Below, piece by piece: positions 36,631-47,173 of a stretch of DNA of 64,000 nucleotides (the first letter of the stretch is position 1; each line of letters starts with the position of its first letter). The stretch covers positions 1,235,062,955 to 1,235,126,954 of the forward strand of contig CM062819.1 of the NCBI GenBank assembly GCA_031772625.1, read 5' to 3'. Made by a program: the position numbers and the translations under genes. Below the pieces are notes generated by a model. The model did no database searches. It saw only the letters and a program-made list of their open reading frames with translations, and was not told the DNA's origin. Source of the stretch: Pinus tabuliformis. Taxonomy: Eukaryota; Streptophyta; Pinopsida; Pinales; Pinaceae.

Positions 36631-36993
36631 AATTCTTCATTCATTTTTGTGGCACATTCACTTAATGACTGTAGAAGAAAATAGGAAATGCTTAACTTCT
36701 TTTATGGAGGTGAATCAATTCCATGTCTAAGTGCACACAGCAACCTAAAATGATAACCATGGATAATGATGAATTATGAATTCCCTTGGCATGGTGAGAG
36801 TGCTTCCTTTCCTTATGCTTTGGTTAGAAAAGGAAATGTTGTTGATGGTTTCCCCTTGGACTCAAGGAAGAATTCTTGGGCTGTGTGATATTAATGAACA
36901 ACAATTCCTTGGCCTCAAGACTTTTGCTGCCCAAATACTCGGCTGTCCGTGTATAAAAGGAAGACTTAGGTTTCCATAGACAAGGTACAGAGC

Positions 36994-37879
36994 TCAATTC
37001 TCATCCCCAGTGATCATACAGTCAGCTCGGAAAACCAAATCTGCCTTAATTCCAGGAAAATTCCTTTTTCTGGGGTCAGCAGTTCCTTCAGAATTGTCAG
37101 TTTCTTCATTACCAGCACAGTTGCTTCCCCGCAATGCTATAGAGCTCTGTCTAACCAACGCCAGGAGACCTTTCAAACAAGTCAAAGCCACAGATGGAAG
37201 TCTTTTAGCACATCGTCCAATTGCAGAGACTGCATCTGCGGCAAACTTTCTATCTGGATCCCTAATATAGTCCTGAAACTCTAGCAATATTGTATGAATA
37301 GATGATTCTGTTGCAATGAGAGACAAGATCTCCAGCTTGATTGCTTGCATATGGCATGTATCAAAAGATTGCACGAAGGAATCTTCAAAGAATGGCTCGA
37401 GTAAGGAGGGCATTTCTGCAACAAATGCCAGATTTGATAGTACCACATACTATGAGTCGTAAGAGGACCTGAGAAGGAACAAAAGCAGCTTCACAATTCT
37501 TCTCACATCCTTAACTGGAGCCATAAGCCAATGGACCCCAGCAGCAGCAACAACGACCCCACTGTTTTGACTCCATAACAAAGGCAATGTGCATTGCAAT
37601 AGAAGTTTCAAATCACTATGTATCTCAATAGTAGGAATAGCATCATCTGACTCCGATGAATCACTGCTCAAGGAAGTCGTCCTTGATAACTTACGTTGAT
37701 CATTTCTCAAGCAGCTTGAAACCAGGCCCTTTCCTTCCATTTTTTTTTTGACCTTCCTCTACGTTAGAGGCACTGCTTCTGCCATATCCGTGGTTCATAA
37801 AACCCTCTGATGAACTATCAGAATTTTCTGTTTCAATGTTTAGTCTCTTTGAATAACCTGAATTGAATGCGGCAGACAT
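36994..37879 (-). pseudogene. Captured fragment of plant AP-3 complex subunit beta
   Basis: The minus-strand frames at 37740-37450 and 37446-36994 are one reading frame split by a single TAG (YDS, stop, YVVLSN). Diagnostic segments for plant AP-3 beta-adaptin include LKLLLQCTLPLLWSQNSGVV, then AAAGVHWLMAPVKDVRRIVK, then LEILSLIATESSI, and last DYIRDPDRKFAADAVSAIGR. These form the armadillo-like helical repeats of the adaptin N-terminal domain. AP-3 beta is a core subunit of the coat complex that sorts cargo from the Golgi or endosome to the vacuole. Similarity seems to extend upstream to an ATG at 37879, with a frameshift in a run of ten A near 37740. About 190-290 of the roughly 1100 residues are present, from the middle of the adaptin domain. 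The stretch is continuous, as expected if it came from spliced RNA. Nonsense and frameshift make it non-coding for a working subunit. Confidence 0.85.
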
Positions 37880-38439
37880 TTTTGAAATTCCATGCGCTCA
37901 TTAATTTCTGCGTGATTGTTGGTGGAGTGAGGTGGCAAAGACGTGTGCCCATGCAACTGTTCATGAACTGTAGTGGTAGCTGATTGTTCTCTGCTTGAAA
38001 TTACGTCCATCAATCATGCTGCAGTTTAAACGGTCACCACTACCTGATTTCAATTTTTTCTTGAGACACGTGTGCTCAGCCACCCATCGAGTGCTATGGA
38101 ACTGGATGACGGTGGTCAGTCAGCTAGCCACCAATTCCTTTAATCCTGACCATCTCATTGTTCATGCAGTGCTCAGATTAGATTCATGCAAACAGAGGAA
38201 CAAGTTTAGTCACGTACCTGCAAGTTAAACGGCTGATTGTGAAGCGTGTTGTTGCTGCATGCTCTGATTTTCATTTGCTGCATGTATGGTGGCTTGATTG
38301 ATGATTTATGGCTGTTTTTTTTCTTGTGCAGGTGCCCTCTGGACGTATCTAAGCTGCACGCGTTCACTTCCACGTTCAACTCTGCCTGTTCAAGCTGCTG
38401 CTGCTGCATGGTCACAACCAGAACTCCTTTTTTCCATTT

Positions 38440-38880
38440 CTCCCAAACGGTAGATCGGTTTGAGCTGAAACTTGGTGGGCATGTTCCTACCATCATGATG
38501 CATCTCCCATAGCAAATTCGTGATCAATGGATGCACGGATTTCGAGAAAATTGGAAAATGGCTGAAGATTTCAGAGCTCGATTTCTCGGAAACCGTGCAT
38601 CGGAATTGGCTGAAACTGCTTGGGTAGGCTACTATCATCCATGTGCATCTCCCCATGAAACAGGTTTTGAAACGGATGCACGGTTATGGAGAAAATGCAA
38701 AAATGGCTGATGGTGATGGAGGCTGATTTCTTGGAAACCGTGCACCGGAATTGCATGAAACTGCTCAGGCATGTTGTCATCGACCTTGTACAATCCCCCA
38801 TAAAATGGTTTGTCAAATGGATGCATGGTTCTCAAGTTATGGCAAAAACAAATTCTGCTCTATGTGTTTTTGGCTTCAAG
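38440..38880. repeat. Three tandem units of about 145 bp
   Basis: GAAACT followed by a TGG- or CAGGCATGTT-type stretch and CATCTCCC recurs at about 38468, 38611 and 38757. Each copy is followed by ATGGATGCACGG or a close variant and by AAAATGGCTGA. The units have diverged by roughly a quarter of positions. The open frames over them on both strands are by-products of the repeat. Confidence 0.7.
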
Positions 38881-39160
38881 GCATTTTGCATGTGTTTGCA
38901 TGGTATGACAAAATGAATTTTTGCTATGATGCAGGTATGGAGATGATGGAGGATGAGTTGGAAGATTGCAGGAGGACTCTTGAACCTTTGAGTAAGCTAC
39001 CATGCTTGCAAAACCACTTTTTGAAATGCATGCCTAGTTTCCCACAATTTCTACAGGAAGATCCTGTAGAAGCACAATGAGAGGCACAAGGAGGTGGAAA
39101 AAATGATGGATGAAGGCAAGGGATGGACACACGAGTGCTTGTAGGCCTAATCAACAGATT

Positions 39161-39247
39161 CCCACCATTAGATTCATTTTTGAGATTGAATTTGGCTCGT
39201 CCATCCCACCATTAGATTCATTTTTGAGATTGAATTTGGCTCGTCCA
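39161..39247. repeat. 44-bp tandem duplication
   Basis: CCCACCATTAGATTC starts identical units at 39161 and 39205, which read on to TTTGGCTCGTCC. The two copies are almost identical, so the duplication is recent. Confidence 0.9.
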
Positions 39248-39591
39248 AAGGTTCTACAGGATGTTTCCTGTAGAAATATAGAGCATCCTGTAGAAAACAC
39301 AGTTTTGAGGAAAGAAGCATAATGACATGAAAAGAATGTTGGAAAAGGGGTGAGGAGTGGAAACATAGATGAGTGTAGGCCTCATGGACATATTCCAAGC
39401 CTTCAGGTCCTCTTTGGAGATCAATTTGGCTTTTTTGTAAGCTTCCTGTAGAAGACACAAGAAAATTCCTTTGACCTTGATTTGAGTGCTCCTTCTGTCA
39501 TGAAACGTCCTTCTTGCAACCTGCATTTAGCCAATGGAGATTAGTTTTATTTTTCTTTTTCTTTTTCACTTTTTTTTTTGAAAAACAACTA

Positions 39592-39765
39592 GGGCGCCTC
39601 ATGGAGGTTTTCACCCTAATTGCCTGCCCTGGGCGCCTCCAAGGAAGGTTTTCACCCAGGGATCTTATTCCATTTTTATTTTCTCTTTTTTCCAACCCAT
39701 TGACCGCCTCATGGAGGTTTTCAATCAATGAGCCAATCTAAGGCGCCTCCAAGGAGGTTTTCACA
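39592..39765. repeat. Repeats of GCGCCTCCAAGGAGGTTTTCAC
   Basis: The phrase GCCTC(AT/CA)...GGAGGTTTTCA occurs four times, near 39594, 39633, 39705 and 39744, alternating between a CATGGAGG and a CCAAGGAGG or CCAAGGAAGG variant. It lies between two pyrimidine-rich tracts (39546-39590 and 39770-39860). Confidence 0.7.
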
Positions 39766-39881
39766 TTAGATTTTTATTTTCCTCTTTTTTCATCATTTTT
39801 TTCTTTTTCTTTTTTCTCTTTTTTTCTTTTTTTTTTTCTTTTTTTTTTCTACCCTACCCTACTTGAAAAAAAAACTCATTT

Positions 39882-41201
39882 TCAAGTATAAGAATACTTC
39901 CAATGGAGCCATGTGCACATCGAGATTAGAGAAAAAATGATGTGAAGCCTCGAAATGCATGCTTGGACAACTATCCAACTTTCAGAGACAAAATGATCTG
40001 ACTTTGAGAGTACAAAACATAGCTGAGGAGGAGAGTGCTGCTGCAACTTAGTGACCTTCTGAAACCATATCTCAATATAGCTTTGATATCCTTGGTCATC
40101 TTGCTGATTTGGATCATTCTTCATGTCACCTTCTATCATGACCTTCTGATCTTCCTCTTTTTGCTGATCTTTCTCTTGAGTACATGGAGGATTTGATGGT
40201 GACCATGAGGAAGCTTTCTCGATCTCTGATTCTGATCTCTTTTCTTCATCAAGTGCAGCCCATGGTTCTTTGATCTCCTCTTTTGAATCTTCTTTTGCTT
40301 TTGGTCCTTCAATGCTTTCAAGATGATCTCTTTTTTGCATTACTTTCCCTGAGCTTTGGTTAACATCATTGAGCTCACGAGGAATCATTTGCACATGTTG
40401 TGCCTCAGATTTTCAATTAGGTTGAGCTGCTCCATTGCATGGTTTTGGAAATGGAGGTACGGGTAGATGAGTGGAGGTGTGAGTTTGAGATGGAGATGGA
40501 TGGCATTGTGGTTGGGTAGGCATTTGGGGTTGCCTTGGTGGAGGAGGAGGCGATGGTTGTGGATGAGCAGGTGGTGGGGGAAAATGAGCTGGATGAGAGT
40601 TGTACTGGGGCCTCCACTCCTGATAAGGTGCATTCCACTGAGGCTGTGGCTGAGCATAAGAGTGAAACGAATGAGCAACTGGTTGGGCATAATATGGATC
40701 TGTGAAGGAACAAGGAGAATATGACCAAGGAGGAGGTGTAGACCAGGAAGGATGAGCAGGGGGATCCCAAGAAGGCATGAAAGTGGCTTGATAAGGGTCA
40801 TAATAGGTCTCGGGTATCCCTTGCAGTTCCTGCTGGTAAGATCTAGGTCCATGTGGCCTCCTTTGGTTCATATAACAGAGTGATTCAGTGGCTCTCTTGG
40901 CTCTTTGATATGTAGCTTTGATTCTGGGCAAGGAAGGGCACTGATCTGTAGGATGTTATTCCTCACAGATGAAACACACTTCTAGGGAGTGCATTGGACA
41001 TTCGTTCCTAGGATGCTTTTTAAGGCACCTAGGACAAAAAATGACCAAAGCCCTCTTGGCTTCCTCTTGCTTCTTTTGGATCCGCAAGGTATCCAGTTGC
41101 ATGGCAAGAAACTGCCTCATATCACTCTTGAAATCTTCGATTTGATTTTCAAATTCATCTTTGGACAAGATGTTGCTCCCAACATCTCTACTTGTAGCCA
41201 T
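39882..41201 (-). pseudogene. Gag-like ORF of the 9.45-kb element
   Basis: One minus-strand frame of 440 codons runs from ATG at 41201 to 39882, interrupted only by TAA just before codon 90 and TGA at 40413-40415. Order of parts: a charged helical N-terminus (about residues 1-50), a cysteine/histidine cluster CPRCLKKHPRNECP then CFICEE and, after the stop, QCPSLPRIKA (about 57-95). A long proline-, glutamine- and tyrosine-rich tract follows (130-260), and then an acidic and basic charged C-terminal part. The paired zinc-knuckle-like motifs and Pro/Gln linker match the gag of plant gag-only LTR elements. It likely bound element RNA in particles. Both stops could be single transitions. Confidence 0.72.
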
Positions 41202-41720
41202 TTGCTTCAGAGGAATGTTTTCTTCTTCTTCTCCCCTATAGGTCCTTCAGATATGTCTTGATGTCCACCCAGGGGTTCTTTCATCACAGCCATCGAAGAA
41301 GAACGTTGGCTGTGTGAAGCAGTGGGGGTGTTGTGCAATCATTTTTCTAACTTATCTCTACTCCTACAAGGCATGAAATAGATTGAACTGCAACTAACTA
41401 TCTTGCGAAATTGAAATGAAAGCAGGAAAGGACTAATCTATTTTTCTCAAATAAAATTGAAAGAATGAAATGCTAGGCTACGCTTGCGAAATTGAAACAC
41501 CAATCTACGCTTGCAGAATTGAAATACGGAATTGAAAGGCTATTCTAGGAAAGCAGGGAATGCTAATCTATGAAAGCAGGAAATACTAATCTAGGAAAGC
41601 AAGAAAGGCTAATCTACTTTTGCATAAATGAAATCGCATAATGGAAATGAAATAAACTACTTAGAAGAAGGTTGTAGTAGAAAATAGAAGAATAGCAACA
41701 ATCACCAATACTTTGCCGCT

Positions 41721-41738
41721 TCCCCGGCAACGGCGCCA
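41721..41738 (-). other. Primer-binding site, tRNA-Asp
   Basis: The minus strand reads TGGCGCCGTTGCCGGGGA, the exact complement of the 3' end of plant tRNA-Asp including CCA. It lies six bases from the 5' LTR and sets the element's orientation. Confidence 0.92.
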
Positions 41739-41744
41739 AAAATA

Positions 41745-43738
41745 TGGTGAGCTCCAGTATTGTAGCAATAATGCTACAACTCCTGGGGCTTCCTGTCTCT
41801 TAATTTTATCAACCCGGTAGTTCGTACAAACTTGGAAGCGGCGGTGCTATATGCACAAGTACTAGCTCTTGTCGCAGCTGTCACTTGGTCAGCTGGCACA
41901 AGTCCGCTAGGGCTCAAGCCAACTTCTATAGGCTCTCAGAAGAAGCTTGCTAATTGATGGACGAAAGCTAATCTCAAAGGAAAGCTACTTTACTTGACAA
42001 AAATGAACTGAAAGCAAACCAAAGCATGTAAACCTAGGAAACCCTAATTTGACTAGTCTAACCTCTACAATGCAAAGAATGTAAATGCAACTTCTACCAA
42101 TGCTGTCATTACCTCTAATAAATGCAAATGCATGGATCTAAACTACTTGCATCATGAAAGATGTGTTTTTGTATTTTTCCTTTAAGTATGTGGAATGATT
42201 GTGATCTTGTGCTAACTAGGGTTTGGTTGTGCAGATGGGATGGAGAAGGAAGGAAAGCGTGGGACAGGTTAGGGAGGCTAGGAGAGGTCCCTAGGGATCC
42301 TTAGCACCCATCCACAGAGGTTCCTCGCATTCAGATGCTCAGCAACCGAGAGAGTGGCCTCCTACAGGATGGCTGTGGAGGATCCTACAGGATACTCTGT
42401 TTTCTACAGGATGTTTACAAATGGCTACAAGATGACCTACCGTGAGTGTTTGGAGTGATGGAGGAGTAATGGAATGGTAGGGGGAGATGTGTAAGGTAGG
42501 AATAAGGCTGGTGATGGCCTTAGAAGTGGAAGATCAGATGAAGGAAGAGTGTATGCAATGGTTTGATGATTGGAAGGATGGGACCAACGAAAGTTGAAGG
42601 AGATGGAGCTATGTGGGAAATGAGAGAGTTGGAGGGTAAATGAGTGAGACAGAGGTTAAATAGAACTTGAGGAGGTGATGAAGATGATAGAGATGCCCTA
42701 CACAATGCTCATTTAAACGAATCAATGAATTCTTGCAAACAAACCAAGTCCTAGCTAACTTAATCTAATTGTCAATGAAATAAATGAACAGCAGCTTTGT
42801 TTGGAAAGAGAACCATGCACTTCACGTGAGAAAGAGAATTCCAAAAGATCTAAATGCATAACAAACTCCTACCAATCGATTCTAAGCATAAAAAGCTATG
42901 TTACCCATCAAAACCAACTACCATAACAAGGCAAGATCTAAAGAGCAGATTTTTATTATGAGAATGCAGCAAACACATGAAGATAAACAAGGGAGGTACT
43001 GGGCACTTGAGATGGGCCCAACCCCAAGAACTACAGCCTCCCAAGAACGATTTATAGCTGGTGCAAAGCTGGATCCATCTTTTTTAATCAAGAAATGAAA
43101 AGTACATCAAAACTGTCCATAAGGAGAGCTTGAGAATGAGCTGAAAGCAAAGCTAATCCATGGCCTAAAAATCGAACTACAAGCTAGCTAACTAATGGCT
43201 AAAACAAAATGACTAACTAGCTACAAAAATGACTACCAACTAGCTACCAAAAATGACCAACCACTAGCTAACCAAAATGAGGCCCCAAGCCTTCTTATTT
43301 ATACAATTTGAGGACCCAACAGTCCTCCTAAAAGTTAGGGACTTGGCTGCCCAAGACTTGGAGTTAACAGCAGTCCAACTTGACTTGCTTGGCTGCCCTT
43401 GTGCTCATTAATTTGGTGGCCTTTGAACTCCGAGCTGATGGTGGAGAATTCGAGGTAAGGGTCCATAAATGAGGGGGACACCTTCCTACAAATCCTCTAG
43501 CTTGTTCTCCCACGAATTTGGCTGCCAAGTGCTCATTAAGACCTTCAATTTTGTCTCCAAGTTGACCAACAAGGCTACACAAAGCACCCATTAGACTTGT
43601 TGGCATAATGACTAACCAAATTCACTCTATTAACATAAAAATAATCAAAAACATGCAATAAACAAATGAGAATGGTGGATTAAGTCAAATTAGGAGGTTG
43701 AATGAGCCCAAATAATTGTACATTTTTGGGGCTCATCA
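41745..43738 (-). repeat. 5' LTR of the 9.45-kb element
   Basis: It is the same length as the 3' LTR and about 99 percent identical by eye, without indels. The minus-strand frame at 43364-43606 repeats the one at 35905-36147. Confidence 0.95.
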
Positions 43739-45928
43739 CCTTGAACCCAGATCTTCAATTTATTCCATCATCCACCTCAAACTCTCGTTTGCCATACCAT
43801 TACCCAACACTTTTATGTTGTAGGATCCTTAGGGGGCATTTAGCTTAAAATACTTGGATTACTTGCTCCCTAAGACCTTCGAGGGAATCCTCCCTTGTGT
43901 TGTATTTTCCTCCACAAAATAGAGGGGAGTATTTGCAGAGGTGATAGTGGTAACACTAGTGCGTTTCTCATTAACTAGGTCACCTAATGATGCTTTACCT
44001 TGGGTGTTGTTTATGGATATTTCACCTACAGTGGTAGGTTAATTTACACTAACAATATTTCTTAGGGCTTGTCCAAGTAGTAGGGTTCATAATCAATCAA
44101 TCCCACACACATTCATCTACAAATAAACGAAATAGCAAGGGGTGGGAGTATGTTGCACCTTCAATGGGAAGGAAAATGTTTGTAATAGCCAGCTAGAAAT
44201 TCCTTTAGATATCTTTGCATCTTGTTTCCCTGCATTGAATACCTGCAAACAGATAAAAATTTACCAAATAAAACTCCCTGCAATACCCATTAGCATGAGA
44301 ACATAACCAAAATCAAATACATCAACATAAATCAAATAGAAACGCAGTGATTTAGTGGGGAAAGAATCAATTGCTTATATTATACCATAGAAATGGTGTA
44401 CATTCATCACTCCTTTGCAGTCAAGATCCATGGTATCCCTCTCACCAAATTTCACTATTAAGATGAGCAATGCTCATGGCTTATTGTAAGGAAGCCCATA
44501 GGTTCATGTTTCAACAAAACTTTGTTACACAAAACTTTCCTCCTTTGTTCCATGGATGGAAATGATTTTATATATATACTTGAGGAGTAATCACATTAAA
44601 CCTAGACACTATGTTGACCATGTATGGTCCTTTCATCCTTATCCATAGAAAGTGATCAACTTTGACCCTATTTGTTCTTATCCATTCACACTTCCCCTTC
44701 AGCTTCCTTTTGTGGTGCAATTGGAGCGTTTTTAGCCTTCTAGTTCACCCTATCAATCCATTTGGAGAATTTTTGAGCCTAGAAGTTCTATCTACTAATG
44801 TCATGGGAAGGCGCAAATCATGGAATTTTTTTACGCTTCCATAGACCATTTTTTTCATGTTAACTTGCAAGATGTTGTTCTTCTGTAATGGGCCCAAAGG
44901 GGTGACATTTTGAGCTATAACAGGTGCTAGATTTTGCTATAATGGACTCCAACAAACAATATGTCAAATAAAGTGCCCAAAATAAAGGAATGAATCTCAT
45001 TGTTATTTCATAAAATACTTGACATCATAAGAAAAGAAAGGCGATCCCAATAATTACACATCAAAGTGCTTATTGATACATAATGAAAGAAAGAAAAATG
45101 CCCCCCTAGTCCCCCATTAAAAGGTGATGACCAATAAAATAACACCTTGCAATGATGAGTAGGTTGGAAAATATGTAGTGAGTTTCCATGATGTTGGTGA
45201 AGGCAATGGTGGATTCAATGGTAGCTAAAACTGAACACATATTCCATAATTTGAATAAACTCATCAAATTATATATGAGTGGTGTAATTTAACCATGTGA
45301 ATGACATGTCCAATTCTATAGAAAAAGTTTTGCCAAAATGTAGGAGACAATAAATTCCCCTATGTGAGTCCTAGGAATAGGGCTTAATGAGGTTCCCACT
45401 ATAAATATGAGAAAATATAAAAGCATTTTCTGGAAAATTTAACCAATTAAGAACATAGATCTTGCAAAATTGCACAGTTTGAAAAAAATAAAAGTAAAAT
45501 CCTATTTGGATGAATAATTTATGCCCTTGGAATGTTTGAAAATCATTTCCATGTAAAATGAAAAATTTAACCACTATAAGAATACATTTATAGAAATAAA
45601 GTTTACTAGTGCATAAAGAACATAAAGCCACACTCCTTGCATAAAATGACACCCAAAATAGACATCATATGTGAAAGTCATTAATCCAAAATGGGTCTAA
45701 ACCAAGAGGATGGTTGTAAGGATTAGTACCTAAATGTAAGTTGGAAAATAGAGAAGATTATCTACCTAAAAGAAAGTTGGGAAATAAAGAAGACAACATA
45801 AGCCATAAAAGACAATGTAAAGTTAAATGAGACAAATAAGAGGAAAAATAATGTCTTGAATAAAAATAGAAAACGAAAAATAGGAGAGAAGGACTGACGA
45901 TGGGGAAATGAAAGGTTGAGCATGTTGG

Positions 45929-46425
45929 TCATCGATGTAAGTGAATAGGTAACACGATCCATATTGAGATTTTGTATAATTTTTCCATTCTATTACTTGT
46001 ATGAAACATTGTAATTCCACCTCACAAAGAGATTTCATAGGTTTAGTCCTTGTGAACTTCAGCCTTTGGCTTGATCTAAAATATTAGGTTACAACATAAA
46101 ACTTGCAAAGTTTTATTACACTTCAATCCAACATAGTAGATAGTCTAAGACGAGATATCAAACATACACAAACAAGTGTACACCATTAGGGCACACCTTT
46201 TGAAGCATAAAACAAATTTGAAATTCACTTTATTACAATATCATTTATAAAAATAAACCCATCCTTTTATGTCTAATGTGTTTGTCATATCACATAAAAA
46301 TTTCAACCTTATGTCAAAACTACAACAAATACAAACAACAAGACATGAAACGTTGGGTGTGGAGCTTGATTATCTTCTTTATTCAGAGGTATCGCCACAT
46401 TGGACCCTATTTCATAATGGGGCAG
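45929..46425. other. No recognisable feature
   Basis: AT-rich flank of the inverted repeat with no gene or repeat that I can name. Confidence 0.4.
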
Positions 46426-46939
46426 CAACACCACCCATTTATTCATTGCTTGGGGGGTACAAGGGGGGCGATGGTGATTTTTATGAGCCCCCCCCCCGGA
46501 TGGGGGTTCAGGAGCAGTGCCCCTGAAGCTAAAAATAGATGTAAAATTGCCTTGTAAAATGTTGTAATTTCATAGTCAATCTAAGTCGTTCATTAGGTGG
46601 ATGATCTGACGGTAGAAGTTGTGTTTAAGTTAGGGTTAATTCCCTAGAAGGCAACCCCTTGCTATATATGAGGGAATTTTATTGTGGATGTGTATATGTG
46701 TATTATGACTGAGAAAGAGAGAGGAGATTGTGTGAGAGCGAAGCAGAAATTACAACGGATCTATTGTAGGTTGTATCTCTTCAATTTGATGGATAATATA
46801 AAAGTAAGGACTGGTTGTTTCTCCATGGACATAGCCCAAATTGAATGAATCATGTATATCTGTGTCTCTTTTGTTTTATGCATTTTCTGTGTTTATATTT
46901 TATGTGTTCCATTGCTCTGTAATATATAATTTTCTAACA
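46426..46939 (+). repeat. Copia-type LTR fragment (3' part)
   Basis: The segment contains C-rich and G-rich runs (CCCCCCCCCC near 46488), a TATATATGAGGG TATA-like box at 46661, the phrase CTCCATGGACATAGCCCAAATTG and an end in TTTTCTAACA. This arrangement is typical of the 3' half of plant copia LTRs. No primer site follows and no partner LTR was found, so it is a fragment or an old solo LTR. Confidence 0.45.
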
Positions 46940-47173
46940 ATGAAAGTGGTAGAAATTAATAAATCAAGGAGACAATGATAACTGGAAATAAAATATGTAA
47001 TCAAATAAGTATTGGACACTTGGAAACTTCACAAAACATATAGGAAGTACAAGTATATAACACATATTTATCATAAAAATTAGGGGGAATTTGAGGTCTA
47101 AAATTGGCCTCTAAAGGAAAATAATAAAAAATAGTTAAAATAATAAAATAAGAGTTGTGAATTAAGTAAGGAT

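Larger units (their letters stand above)
34286..43738 (-). mobile_element. Young gag-only LTR element carrying a host AP-3 beta gene fragment, 9453 bp
   Basis: Two LTRs of exactly 1994 bp (34286-36279 and 41745-43738) are flanked by a perfect CCTTG duplication (34281-34285 and 43739-43743). The primer site beside the right LTR matches tRNA-Asp over 18 bases, and a G-rich polypurine tract lies beside the left LTR, so transcription runs on the minus strand from the right LTR. The 5465-bp interior holds a gag-like frame, low-complexity and tandem repeats, and a piece of a host AP-3 beta-adaptin gene in the same orientation. No protease, reverse transcriptase or integrase is present. This fits TR-GAG-type non-autonomous elements that package in trans and can pick up host transcripts. 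The LTRs differ at only about 16 positions by eye, so insertion is recent. The left arm keeps the empty site near 30555-30559. Confidence 0.92.
33398..45928 (-). repeat. Right arm of the 3.07-kb inverted repeat, split by the 9.45-kb element
   Basis: Removing 34286-43738 and one CCTTG leaves 3073 bp, the reverse complement of the left arm. No target duplication was found outside the arms: TGGGAAGG lies left of 22489 and TCATCGAT right of 45928. The structure may therefore be a foldback-type element with decayed ends, a palindromic duplication, or two copies of one repeat in opposite orientation. Confidence 0.88.

Noticed and set aside
37010-37270. 86-codon plus-strand frame
   Set aside because: It is antisense to the AP-3 beta fragment, whose minus-strand frame has clear family motifs.
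38295-38345. Plus-strand splice acceptor TTTTTTTTCTTGTGCAGGTGC as evidence for a host exon
   Set aside because: A pyrimidine tract before CAG is easily found by chance, and the adjoining frame shows no known protein.
40467-40724. 85-codon plus-strand frame rich in W and R
   Set aside because: It is the antisense of the proline- and glutamine-rich gag linker; the composition follows from that.
22489-45928. Long-TIR DNA transposon such as a Mutator-like element
   Set aside because: No target duplication at the outer ends, no transposase reading frame in the arms or spacer, and no conserved terminal motif. It is kept only as an inverted repeat.
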